In this document: positions 7,303 to 15,894 of the stretch, piece after piece
Position numbering within the stretch: the stretch's first letter is position 1
Layout of the letters: the number at the start of each line of letters is the position of its first letter
NCBI GenBank assembly: GCA_012512995.1
Contig: JAAZDA010000078.1
Location: forward strand, 1 to 21,782
Direction of reading: 5' to 3'
From: Clostridiales bacterium
GTDB lineage: Bacteria; Bacillota; Clostridia; Lachnospirales; Lachnospiraceae
DNA: 21,782 bases
The notes under the pieces: model-generated
What the model saw: the letters and a program-made list of their open reading frames with translations, nothing else
Told to the model about the DNA's origin: nothing
Database searches by the model: none
Translations under genes and position numbers: made by a program

Positions 7303-10026
7303 ATGGAAATAATAAAACTTCGGACCTGTCACCTCACGAATCCGGTCGGATATATGATGGAACCTGTGTCACTTTCTTTTCAGGTAGAGGGCGCTGCGGG
7401 AACGTTTATAAAGGAATCAAGAATAGAAATCAGCAAAACTGAGGATTTCAGTGAGTGTATTCTTGATACAGGAATGAGAACTGACATTGATCCACTGGGT
7501 TTTGTGCCTGAAATCAAGTGGCTGGAGAGGACAAGGTATTACTGGAGAGTCACAGTACTTGATGATGCAAAAGAAATGGTGATCAGCAAGGCGGCGTTTT
7601 TCGAAACACCGGCCACAACGATCAATGGAAAATGGGTCAGGTCTCCATTTGAAAACACCGGGCATTCGGTTTTTATGAAAAAATGGGATCTGCCTGATGA
7701 TTGCATCAGAGCAAGACTTTATATTACAGGGCTTGGCCTGTACGAGGCATATATAAATGGGAAAAAGGTGGGTGACGAATATCTGACGCCTTTTTACAAC
7801 GACTATAATCACTGGATCCAGTTCCAGACTTTCGATCTGACATCCAGTATCAGTAAGGGCGGGAACGCTCTTGGGATCATGCTGGGAAACGGATGGTACA
7901 AGGGGCGTTTTGGCTTTATAGATAAGCTTGACAGGCTTTATGGTGATACACAGCAGTTTGTATGTGAACTTGAAATGACTATGGCAGATGGGAAGAAAAT
8001 GACTGTTTCTTCCGATGAGAGTTTTGCCTGCGCACATTCACCGGTCACTGCAAGCAGTATATATGACGGTGAGGTATATGACAGCAGGAAGGAAATCCAG
8101 GATTGGGCACTTTATTCCTGCGCAACAGATGAATGGGACAAGAGCATTGTTGTAGAAAAGTCAGAGGAAGAAAAGAGCCTTGTAAGACCCAGGAAAAGCC
8201 TTCCTTTGGTCGTTCGGCAGTATGTGGCGCCTGTGAGCAGAATAATCACTCCCGCAGGCGAAACGGTCATTGATTTTGGTCAGGAAATAAGTGGTTTTGT
8301 CAGCTTCTTATGCCACGAGCCGAAGGATACAGTCATCAAATTGAACTTTGGCGAGATATTGCAGGATGGTAATTTTTATAATGATAATCTGCGCACAGCC
8401 AAGGAAGAGTTCAGTTATATTTCAAACGGAGAAGAGAGACATGTAAGACCACATTTCACTTTCTACGGTTTCCGGTATATGAAGGTCAGCGGAATCAGTG
8501 ATGTGAACATAAGGGATTTCACGGCCGCGGTCCTGTACTCCGAAATGGAGGAAACCGGTGAAATAAGGACTTCTAATGAGAAGGTCAACAAGCTTATCCA
8601 GAATGCTCTGTGGGGACAGAGAGGAAATTTTGTGGACACACCGACGGACTGCCCGCAGAGAGATGAGCGTATGGGATGGACAGGTGACGCTCAGGTCTTC
8701 TGTGCTACCGCAAGCTTTAATATGTATACCCCGGCGTTTTATGACAAATTTCTTTATGACATGCTGGGTGAACAGAAAGAGAATGAGCTTGGCGGTGCAG
8801 TGCCACATGTAGTACCAGACATACTGGATCAGATAGACAGGATAATGACAAAGGGCGGGAGAGCGGCTGAGACAGGAGCGGATATTAACAGTTTTATGCC
8901 CGAACAGCCGGCTGCGGGATCATGTGCCTGGGGCGATGCAGCGACAATTATTCCGTGGACGATGTACTTGTTCTACGGTGATAAGGAAATGCTCCGCAGG
9001 CAATACGCAAACATGAAGCTATGGACAGATTATATTTATCGCATAGATGAGGAAAAGTGTGGCGGCAGCAGGCTCTGGAACTATGGGTTCCATTTTGCTG
9101 ACTGGCTTGCTCTTGATAACTTTCATAAGGGATCTTGTTTTGGCGGCACAGATCAGTACTTTGTAGCAAGTGCATTCTACCTTCATTCTGCCCGCCTTAC
9201 GGCAAAAGCGGCGGAGGTCCTTGGCATTGAAGCTGACGCTAAGAAGTATTCGCGGCTTTCAGATGAAGTCAGGGAGGCAATGCAAAAAGAGTATTTCACA
9301 TCGACCGGGAGAATTGCTATCGAGACACAGACGGCAATGGTGCTGGCTTTGAGTTTTGACATAGTTCCTGATGAATTCAGGGACAGACTATCAGGAATGC
9401 TAAGACAGAAGCTTGAAGAAGAAAATGTGCATCTGACCACTGGTTTTGCTGGCACTCCATATCTGTGCCCGGCACTTACACAAAACGGTCTTTCAGATTA
9501 TGCATACAGACTGCTGCTCAATGAGGATTATCCGAGCTGGCTTTACGAGGTTAATATGGGAGCTACAACGGTCTGGGAACGTTGGAATTCCGTGCTCCCT
9601 GATGGGCATATAAGCGATACGGGAATGAACAGTCTGAATCACTATGCCTATGGATCAATTGTGGAGTGGATATATCGTTATGTCTGCGGGCTTGATCCAT
9701 CCGAAAAAGGACCGGGTTTCAGGCACTTTACCATTAAGCCTTATCCTGATGAACGTCTGGGATTTGCCAGAATGAAGTATCATTCTGCCTGCGGGCTCAT
9801 TGAGAGCGCGTGGGAGAAGACGGAGAGTGGGTGGAAGTTCGATATCACGGTGCCGTTCAATACAAGCGCAGAATTTGTTTTGCCGGAGAGTATTTCAGAG
9901 TGCAGCAGGGAGATTTCCGTGTCAGCAAATGGAGAGAGCAGGGAGGCTGCGTCCGGCGAATTGAAGTCAGGTGGCCGGGTCACATTAATGCCCGGGCAGT
10001 ATGAGATCCTGACAATTGCGAACTGA
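7303..10026 (+). CDS. GH78 alpha-L-rhamnosidase
   Basis: Inverting glycosidase that removes terminal alpha-L-rhamnose from plant glycosides or pectin-derived oligosaccharides. It is 907 residues with no signal peptide, so probably acts in the cytoplasm on imported substrate. The family's beta-domains occupy about residues 1-400, including the YITGLGLYEAYINGKKVG sugar-binding-type domain. The (alpha/alpha)6 barrel follows, with the diagnostic DTPTDCPQRDERMGWTGD at residues 445-462, and a C-terminal beta-sandwich begins near residue 810 (FRHFTIKPYP). By analogy with characterised GH78 enzymes, Glu455 in the DER motif is the likely general acid, and Glu759 in TVWERWNS the likely base. Both are present. 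The gene starts five bases after the MalG-type stop, with AAGGG about ten bases before the ATG. It is the firmest clue to the operon's substrate. Confidence 0.96.
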   Translation: MEIIKLRTCHLTNPVGYMMEPVSLSFQVEGAAGTFIKESRIEISKTEDFSECILDTGMRTDIDPLGFVPEIKWLERTRYYWRVTVLDDAKEMVISKAAFFETPATTINGKWVRSPFENTGHSVFMKKWDLPDDCIRARLYITGLGLYEAYINGKKVGDEYLTPFYNDYNHWIQFQTFDLTSSISKGGNALGIMLGNGWYKGRFGFIDKLDRLYGDTQQFVCELEMTMADGKKMTVSSDESFACAHSPVTASSIYDGEVYDSRKEIQDWALYSCATDEWDKSIVVEKSEEEKSLVRPRKSLPLVVRQYVAPVSRIITPAGETVIDFGQEISGFVSFLCHEPKDTVIKLNFGEILQDGNFYNDNLRTAKEEFSYISNGEERHVRPHFTFYGFRYMKVSGISDVNIRDFTAAVLYSEMEETGEIRTSNEKVNKLIQNALWGQRGNFVDTPTDCPQRDERMGWTGDAQVFCATASFNMYTPAFYDKFLYDMLGEQKENELGGAVPHVVPDILDQIDRIMTKGGRAAETGADINSFMPEQPAAGSCAWGDAATIIPWTMYLFYGDKEMLRRQYANMKLWTDYIYRIDEEKCGGSRLWNYGFHFADWLALDNFHKGSCFGGTDQYFVASAFYLHSARLTAKAAEVLGIEADAKKYSRLSDEVREAMQKEYFTSTGRIAIETQTAMVLALSFDIVPDEFRDRLSGMLRQKLEEENVHLTTGFAGTPYLCPALTQNGLSDYAYRLLLNEDYPSWLYEVNMGATTVWERWNSVLPDGHISDTGMNSLNHYAYGSIVEWIYRYVCGLDPSEKGPGFRHFTIKPYPDERLGFARMKYHSACGLIESAWEKTESGWKFDITVPFNTSAEFVLPESISECSREISVSANGESREAASGELKSGGRVTLMPGQYEILTIAN

Positions 10027-10050
10027 TGAAGAAATTAAGGAGACGAACTG

Positions 10051-11649
10051 ATGTCTGAGAAACGGATCATTGAGATCACAGCAGGAAGAAAAGAAATCTG
10101 CATTTCAATAGATGAGAAAGCGGAAGGCAATAACGAGAAGGACGTAAGGTGTACTGTCAGAGCGGAGCTTCCTTTTGGACTTAAGCAGCTTGCAGAATTC
10201 AGCGACCTCGCCGTGGCAGGCGGGATTATTACGATACCGAGATTTGTAGAAGAGACAGATCTTCTTACAGCTTGTTTTGCTGTGAGCACTGATGGCGGAA
10301 CTGTGGTTCCGGGCTTTTCATACGTGACCAAAATGGAGGGTATCGCACGAAATAATGAGGCGTATCCGGTATTTGATAATCCCAAGACTTTGTCTGAATG
10401 CGGCGATGATTATGTGAATCTTGGCATATCACAGACTGTGATAAACATAAATATTCTGGCGATCATGGCGGTAGAGACCGCAAAGCCGGTGATTCCCTTC
10501 GAACTGAACGGGAGGACTTTCCTGTTCCTTAAGAGCGCCACGGATGAGCTTGATGGGTTCTTTGGAAGAATGAAGAAGCTTGGTATTACTGTCACAGCTA
10601 TACTTCTTAATGCGCCAAAACTCTTCGATTCGACCGGAGAAGAGGCGTTGCTATCAAAATGTGTCCATCCAGATTATGACGCGGAGTACCCGCATGCCTT
10701 TATCAGTGCCTTTTCTGCCAAAACAATTGAGGGGCAGATTTATTATCAGGCATTTGTGGAATTCCTGGCTTCAAGGTATTCTGCGGGGGATGACGGCTTG
10801 TCTTCACTAAGGGGAATGATAGTTTCCAATGAGGTGGATTCTCAGTATATCTGGGGGAATGCAGGTCGTAAGACGCCGGAAGCATATATCGAAGAATACA
10901 CGGAGGTGCTGAGGCTTACAATGCAATCCGCAAGAAAGTACTATGCAAACATGAGAGTTTATATTTCGCTCGACCATATGTTCAACAGGACTTTTGATGC
11001 GACGGAGCCCCTTTGTTTCTACAAGGGCAGGCAGGTGCTGGAGCTCTTGAACCAATATGCCACAGAAAGTGGAAATTTTGACTGGAGCGTCGCTTATCAT
11101 TCATATCCGGAGGATCTGAGATACCCCGATTTTTACAACGACAGAACAGCGGAGTTTAATTTTTCAACGCCGCGCATAACATTTAAGAATATTGAAATGC
11201 TTCCGGCTTATCTTTCGCAGGACAGATTCCTGTACCGCGGTAAAAAGAGAAGGATCATTCTTTCTGAGCAGGGCTTCAATTCAAGGGAAGATGATCTCAG
11301 TGAAAGGCAGGGGGCAGCCGCATATTGTCTGGCGTATGAAAAAGTAAGAAAACTCCCTGATATAGACATGATGATGCATCATGCGTACGCTGACAACTTC
11401 GCCGAATTCGGACTTCATCTTGGAATCCGAAAAAGAAACCCTGATGGAAGTATTGGAGAGGCGAGACCGATATACTACGTGATGAAAGACATGGGTACTG
11501 AAAGGGAACGATCAAGAGTAAATGATGCACGGGATTTCATCGGTGCAGAGCTTTTTGATTCCATCCTGTCCCCGGTGATCCTCATGGGAGATGACCCGCT
11601 CGCTGATAATATGCAGTTCCAGGATAACGCGGATGGTGATGAACAATAG
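10051..11649 (+). CDS. DUF5722-like protein, probable TIM-barrel glycosidase
   Basis: I recognise this as like DUF5722 proteins, a family without an agreed function as far as I know. The 532 residues have no signal peptide. The N-terminal ~110 residues look like a beta-domain. From about residue 120 a (beta/alpha)8-type pattern runs to the end. Two acidic motifs sit where clan GH-A enzymes (GH5/GH39-like) carry catalytic residues: Glu261 in VSNEVDS after a beta-strand (acid/base position) and Glu406 in IILSEQGF (nucleophile position), with conserved-looking YISLDH and AYHSYPED between them. A retaining glycosidase acting with the GH78 enzyme is therefore inferred. AAGGAG eight bases before the ATG supports the start. 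The 3' end overlaps the next gene. Confidence 0.75.
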   Translation: MSEKRIIEITAGRKEICISIDEKAEGNNEKDVRCTVRAELPFGLKQLAEFSDLAVAGGIITIPRFVEETDLLTACFAVSTDGGTVVPGFSYVTKMEGIARNNEAYPVFDNPKTLSECGDDYVNLGISQTVININILAIMAVETAKPVIPFELNGRTFLFLKSATDELDGFFGRMKKLGITVTAILLNAPKLFDSTGEEALLSKCVHPDYDAEYPHAFISAFSAKTIEGQIYYQAFVEFLASRYSAGDDGLSSLRGMIVSNEVDSQYIWGNAGRKTPEAYIEEYTEVLRLTMQSARKYYANMRVYISLDHMFNRTFDATEPLCFYKGRQVLELLNQYATESGNFDWSVAYHSYPEDLRYPDFYNDRTAEFNFSTPRITFKNIEMLPAYLSQDRFLYRGKKRRIILSEQGFNSREDDLSERQGAAAYCLAYEKVRKLPDIDMMMHHAYADNFAEFGLHLGIRKRNPDGSIGEARPIYYVMKDMGTERERSRVNDARDFIGAELFDSILSPVILMGDDPLADNMQFQDNADGDEQ

Positions 11650-12994
11650 AATTCGATCAAAAGGACATACGAAGCTTATTAGTATGACATGGCCGGTAGT
11701 TGCAGAACTGTTGCTGACAGGACTGATCAACACCGGCTCTCAGTATTTTCTTAATGCATTTTCTACTGATGCGATGGCTGTTGTGGGAAGCCTTTCGCAG
11801 ATCGTCAGTATGGTGATCAATCTGTATACACTGGTTTCTATAGGAGGCAGTATACTTCTTGCTCCTATGGTGGGCGCGGGAAGGCAGAAGGATTGCGGCA
11901 AACTGATAGACACAATGCTGACGGCCAATCTTATCTTTGGAATCCTGATCAGCATTGTTACTCTGTGTGCTGTATATCCGTTCATGCATCTGATGAATAT
12001 TGAACCCGCTCTGTATGCAATGGGGCGGGAGTATCTCATCATCAGCCTTGGTATGTCAACAGTGCAGTCTTTACTTATAACATATACGGCGATATTCAGA
12101 AGTTTTGGGCACATGAAGGATGTCCTTGTGTGTAATTTCCTGGTCTATCTTGCCTGCTTTTTTGTGAATCTTTTGGTCTGTTACCTGGTGCCCAAAGGTG
12201 AGCAGAAACTATTATATTACACGTTTTCCGGGATAATCGGGCAGTCTCTCGGTGTGCTGTACCTTCATTTGCGTCTTCGCAGCTTCTTCTGGAGGCAAAA
12301 CAAAAGAGAAAGACCTGATAACAGTGAAAGGCTGAGACTTCTTAAAAGGATACTGTATTTCGGTATACCAGGCGGTATAGAAGGAATTATGTATCTGATA
12401 GCGCAGATCATAATTGTGGCGATGATAGGATCACTTGGAACAAGGGCGCTGCTAATAAAGGCATATCTTGGAAATTTTGCCGCTTATATGTCAATCGGCA
12501 CATCAGCAATTAACACTGCTGTATTTGTTTTGATAGGACAGTATCTTGGAGAAAAGGATCCTGCAGCGCTCAGAGCGATTTTCCGCGATGGTCTTATAGC
12601 GGGATTGTTGATTACGATTACGGTAAGCGCTGGACTGATTGCTGTGAGCAGACCTGTTCTGCATATATTTACTTATGATGAGAGTATTATTAAGCAGGCT
12701 CAGGCACTCCTTTATCTGCAACTCATAGTGGAAGCGGCGAGGGTCCTTGCAGCCCTGGCGGTATCGGGGCTCAAGGCAGTAGGGGAGACACGTCTGCCAT
12801 TCATTATGATAATACTTGGGAGTTTACTGGATTTTGCAATAGCTTACGGATGTGGAATTGTTTTGGGGTGGGGTCTTTACGGAATATGGCTTGGGTATCT
12901 GGGAGATCTTGTTCTGAGAGGAATAGTAGAGGCTCTGCGATGGTATAAGATCACGCGGGGCGATGCGATATGCGGCAGGAGGCTTGATGAATAA
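11633..12994 (+). CDS. MATE-family transporter
   Basis: Cation-coupled multidrug/toxin-extrusion-type membrane transporter, about 453 residues with twelve predicted helices in two six-helix halves, the family's normal size. The N-terminal helix carries TWPVVAELLLTGLINTGSQY, and the second half starts near LKRILYFGIPGGIEGIMYLI. Three in-frame starts exist (11591, 11633, 11639). ATG11633 is chosen because AGGA lies eight bases upstream; 11639 is almost as good. It overlaps the end of the DUF5722-like gene by about 17 bases and is overlapped by the esterase gene, so it is translated within the glycan operon. The substrate is unknown. Export of a released aglycone or a by-product would fit the context, but this is inference. 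Confidence 0.9.
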   Translation: MVMNNRIRSKGHTKLISMTWPVVAELLLTGLINTGSQYFLNAFSTDAMAVVGSLSQIVSMVINLYTLVSIGGSILLAPMVGAGRQKDCGKLIDTMLTANLIFGILISIVTLCAVYPFMHLMNIEPALYAMGREYLIISLGMSTVQSLLITYTAIFRSFGHMKDVLVCNFLVYLACFFVNLLVCYLVPKGEQKLLYYTFSGIIGQSLGVLYLHLRLRSFFWRQNKRERPDNSERLRLLKRILYFGIPGGIEGIMYLIAQIIIVAMIGSLGTRALLIKAYLGNFAAYMSIGTSAINTAVFVLIGQYLGEKDPAALRAIFRDGLIAGLLITITVSAGLIAVSRPVLHIFTYDESIIKQAQALLYLQLIVEAARVLAALAVSGLKAVGETRLPFIMIILGSLLDFAIAYGCGIVLGWGLYGIWLGYLGDLVLRGIVEALRWYKITRGDAICGRRLDE

Positions 12995-14030
12995 AGAGGT
13001 GGAATACATTAGCAGGCGGTATAATATTTGGCATCCAGGAGAATACTATTACAAAATGGCATTCTCTTTTGTGCCGAATCTGACGAGCTATCAGCACAAG
13101 GACGAAAAGAGACGTCCCTGTATGATAGTAGTGCCGGGCGGCGGGTACAGAGCTGTTGCTCCTACTGAGGGGGAAATCGTAGCTCTGGAATTCTGGCGCA
13201 GAGGGTACAATGCATTTGTCCTTACATATACGACGAACTTTCTGTATAACGCTCCACTGCATAAACAGGCATTACAGGATATTTCAAGAGCAGTGTGCTT
13301 TATTCGCAGAAATGATGAAGAGTTCCATATTATCAGGGATCAGATAGTTGTATGCGGGTTTTCAGCCGGTGCACATCTTTGTGGTAGTCTTGGTGTACAT
13401 TTTGCGGATGTCATTGACAGGAATATTGAGTATCAGAATATCAGCAACAGACCGGATGCGGCAATACTTGCATATCCTGTCATAACAGCTACAGGTCGCT
13501 ATGGACATGAGGAATCATTCGACGCACTGATTGGATTTGATCCATCTAAGGAAGCGTCATGTGAAGAGTCTTGCTCTGAAAAAGCAGCTTACGGCGAGGA
13601 GATAGATTATTTTTCTCTTGAAAAACATGTGAGTCAGGCAACGCCTCCCTGTTTCGTCTGGCAGACCGTGACGGATGATGATGTTCCGGTAGAGAACAGC
13701 ATAGTCTTTGCACAGGCACTGAGGAATAATGGGATTAAGTTTGCACTTCATCTGTTCTCTTCAGGCGTTCATGGGCTTTCACTTGCAAATGAACAATGGA
13801 GAAATGGTGAGTGCGGCAGACCCTATACGCTTGAACAGGCTTTTATGCTCGCTGATAAGGTTAAAAGCGGAGAAATAACAGACATTCATATTCCGCTTTC
13901 AGATGTGGATGAATTCTGTACGGACAGAGATAATTTTGCCAGACGTATGACAAAAGATGGCATTTGCAACAGGGAAGTCGCCGTCTGGCCGGAACTGGCG
14001 GATCAGTTCATGCAGAGTCTGTTTGCGTAA
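12987..14030 (+). CDS. Alpha/beta-hydrolase esterase (acetyl-esterase-like)
   Basis: Probable carbohydrate esterase, 347 residues, without signal peptide. Visible features are the oxyanion-type loop VVPGGGYRAV at about residues 43-52, the nucleophile elbow GFSAG with Ser126, an acidic TDDD at residues 229-232, and His262 in VHGLSLA. This gives a full Ser-Asp-His set. The pattern is that of the BD-FAE/Axe2-like acetyl- or xylan-esterase group of the alpha/beta-hydrolase fold. ATG12987 is preferred to the upstream in-frame ATG12963 because AGGAGG sits four bases before it; it overlaps the MATE stop by eight bases, indicating translational coupling. In this operon it would remove acyl groups that block glycosidases. 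The exact ester specificity is not readable. Confidence 0.88.
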   Translation: MNKEVEYISRRYNIWHPGEYYYKMAFSFVPNLTSYQHKDEKRRPCMIVVPGGGYRAVAPTEGEIVALEFWRRGYNAFVLTYTTNFLYNAPLHKQALQDISRAVCFIRRNDEEFHIIRDQIVVCGFSAGAHLCGSLGVHFADVIDRNIEYQNISNRPDAAILAYPVITATGRYGHEESFDALIGFDPSKEASCEESCSEKAAYGEEIDYFSLEKHVSQATPPCFVWQTVTDDDVPVENSIVFAQALRNNGIKFALHLFSSGVHGLSLANEQWRNGECGRPYTLEQAFMLADKVKSGEITDIHIPLSDVDEFCTDRDNFARRMTKDGICNREVAVWPELADQFMQSLFA

Positions 14031-14043
14031 ATAACTCCCATGA

Positions 14044-14063
14044 TTCCGTGAAATGTCACGGAA
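14044..14063 (+). terminator. Hairpin at the end of the glycan operon
   Basis: A perfect 8-bp stem (TTCCGTGA and TCACGGAA around AATG) lies 13 bases after the esterase stop. It has no U-run, so it may be a weak terminator or an mRNA 3'-end stabiliser. The remaining 14064-14262 spacer holds the 33-bp-spaced repeats and otherwise nothing I recognise. Confidence 0.5.
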
Positions 14064-14138
14064 ATAAGGGCCTGCGTAGTTGAGTGGCTATATTGGAACT
14101 GTTTCTAAAAGTAATGGTCAAGCCCCTTTCACATACTG

Positions 14139-14216
14139 GAAAAAGTATCAGTATAAACGACTTTATATCAGGAAAAAGTCAAACTACATGTTATAATATC
14201 ATTAGAAAAAGTCAAA
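14139..14216 (+). repeat. GAAAAAGT motif repeated three times at 33-bp spacing
   Basis: GAAAAAGT begins at 14139, 14172 and 14205, exactly 33 bases apart. The second and third copies extend to GAAAAAGTCAAA and are each preceded by ATATCA. The array ends about 50 bases before the ATPase pseudogene start. A TATAAT (14192-14197) lies between the second and third copies, but I see no good -35 hexamer with it. Three helical turns per repeat would place the copies on one DNA face, compatible with protein binding. Confidence 0.55.
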
Positions 14217-14262
14217 AAATGCATTGTGATCACATATATGTAACATAGAGGAGAGGTGTCAT

Positions 14263-15355
14263 ATGCTCAAAAGAAAGTTCTATCAGACACTGATGATGTG
14301 GAAAAATGCAAAAGATGGGAAGTGTCTCCTGGTCAAAGGCGCCAGGCAGGTCGGCAAAACAACATTGATTGAAAGATTTGCAAAGGATAATTATGAGAAT
14401 TTTGTCGAACTGGATTTTAGAAAGGACCCCAGCCTCACGGATCTGTTTAGTGGTGACTCAGATATTGATACGATGACAGGAAGAAATGTTCGCACTGGAT
14501 TTTGAAGAGTTCCTGTGGGCGCTCGGGGTCAATGATGAATCAATTGGAATCCTGAGGCCGTATCTCACTAATGGAGAAAGAATTCCGGATGCAATTAACA
14601 AAAAGATGTTTGAATATCTACGCATCTACATGATTACCGGAGGGATGCCTGCGGTTGTAAACAAATATCTTGAGACACATAACTTTAAGGACGTTGATGA
14701 TGAGCAGAATACTATTCTTAGTGATTACAGAGTGGATATCGCAAGCTATGCTGATGCGTCAGACAGAATAAAAGCAAAAGCTTGTTTTGACTCAGTACCG
14801 CGTCAGCTTCTCAAAGACAATCATAAATTTCAATACAAAGTACTGCGAAAGGGATCAACAGCTTCTGATTACATGAATAGTTTTGACTGGCTTGAGGGAG
14901 CTGGCCTTATCACAAGATGCTACAACGTGACAGCACCGATATTCCCAATAAAAGGGTATATCGATAATGATAAATTCCGCGTTTACATGAATGATATCGG
15001 CTTGCTGATCGCAGCATACGGGTATCAGACCAAGGCGGCGGTATTTGGTGGTCAGCTTTACGGAAACATCAAGGGAGCTATTTACGAGAATCTGATAGCA
15101 GATTTCCTGATTAAGAAGCAACTTCCGCTTATATATTATGTTAATCAGAAGGGTACGTTGGAAATTGAGTTCCTGCTCGAAAAAGACAGCGCTGTGATAC
15201 CGGTGGAAGTTAAGACCGGGAATACAGCAACGGCTTATCTTAATAATACTCTTAAGGACGAGCATATTCCGTTTGGATATAAATTTATCACGGGCAATGC
15301 CGGCAGAACCGAAAAGAAAGTCACACTGCCATTATATATGGCAATGTTCCTGTGA
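14263..15355 (+). pseudogene. AAA_14/DUF4143 ATPase, broken by internal deletion and frameshift
   Basis: Remnant of the common clostridial ATP-binding protein made of an N-terminal AAA_14 P-loop domain and a C-terminal DUF4143 domain. The first frame (14263-14505) keeps Walker A GARQVGKT (Lys32) and then runs out of homology after SDIDT. The second frame (from about 14477) resumes as QEEMFALDFEEFLWALG and continues to the normal C-terminus, including a PD-(D/E)xK-like set IEF...EVK. Intact relatives have roughly 70-80 residues between these blocks, including Walker B and the LDEIQ segment; they are absent here. Both loss of sequence and a frame change are needed, so a single-base sequencing slip does not explain it. 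GAGGAGAGG six bases before the ATG is still intact. The role of the family is poorly defined. Confidence 0.85.
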
Positions 15356-15362
15356 AATGATT

Positions 15363-15401
15363 ACCAGCTTTGTTATCATTACCGTTGATAAGTGAGCTGG
15401 T
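15363..15401. terminator. Nested hairpin between convergent genes
   Basis: Outer arms ACCAGCT (15363-15369) and AGCTGGT (15395-15401) enclose inner arms TTATCA (15373-15378) and TGATAA (15386-15391). It sits between the ends of the ATPase remnant and livF, where a bidirectional terminator is expected. There is no long U-run on either strand, so strength is unclear. Confidence 0.55.
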
Positions 15402-15417
15402 TCTTGAAAGCTATCAA

Positions 15418-15894
15418 TCATGCTGTTGCCTTTGCTGCTTCGCCGAGGTATGCTTTGCGGACGGCTTCGTTGTCGAGGAGTTCCTGGCCGGAGCCTTTGA
15501 GCGTGACGCGGCCTGTCTCGAGGACATAGCCAATGTTAGCGGTGTGGAGCGCCATGTTGGCATTCTGTTCGACGAGGAGTATGGTGACGCCCTGCTTGTT
15601 GATCTCGCGGATAATGCCGAAGATGTCTTTGACGACGAGGGGCGCGAGTCCGAGCGAGGGCTCATCCATCATCATAAGTTTAGGGCGGCTCATGAGGGCT
15701 CTGCCGACTGCGAGCATCTGCTGTTCGCCGCCCGCAGGCTTCACAAGCCCCGCAATGGCGCGGAGGGTTGTGGATTTACCGGCTCCGTTGGCTCCGATGA
15801 GGGTCACGATCTCGCCATCAGGCACTTCGAATGATATGTCTCTGACCGCTTTGATTCCGCCGTAATTTACACTGAGATTATTGATTTTAAGCAT
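15418..15894 (-). CDS. livF: LivF-type ABC ATPase with large internal deletion
   Basis: ATP-binding subunit of the branched-chain amino acid importer, but only 158 residues against about 235 normally. Walker A GANGAGKS (residues 34-41), Walker B LMMMDEPSLGLAP and the LVEQNANMAL segment typical of LivF are present. The text jumps from GLVKP directly to AGGEQQMLAVGRA. The missing ~75 residues would contain the HVPEGR-type Q-loop and the helical subdomain that couples to the permeases; only the second half of the LSGGEQ signature remains. The reading frame is kept across the junction (about 15727-15740). ATG15894 is preferred over 15909 because GGAG lies nine bases upstream; it overlaps livG by eight bases. 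The protein is probably nonfunctional as a transport ATPase. Confidence 0.88.
   Translation of the reverse strand: MLKINNLSVNYGGIKAVRDISFEVPDGEIVTLIGANGAGKSTTLRAIAGLVKPAGGEQQMLAVGRALMSRPKLMMMDEPSLGLAPLVVKDIFGIIREINKQGVTILLVEQNANMALHTANIGYVLETGRVTLKGSGQELLDNEAVRKAYLGEAAKATA

Noticed and set aside
14139..14216. CRISPR-like array from the 33-bp periodic motif
   Set aside because: Only 8-12 bases are shared per unit and no cas genes are nearby; CRISPR repeats are longer and near identical.
14064..14262. tRNA or known small RNA in the spacer before the ATPase remnant
   Set aside because: No cloverleaf arms or conserved TTCGA loop could be found.
15370..15834. 154-codon open frame on the + strand opposite livF
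   Set aside because: It is the mirror of a strongly conserved ABC ATPase on the minus strand and has no ribosome site or recognisable domain.
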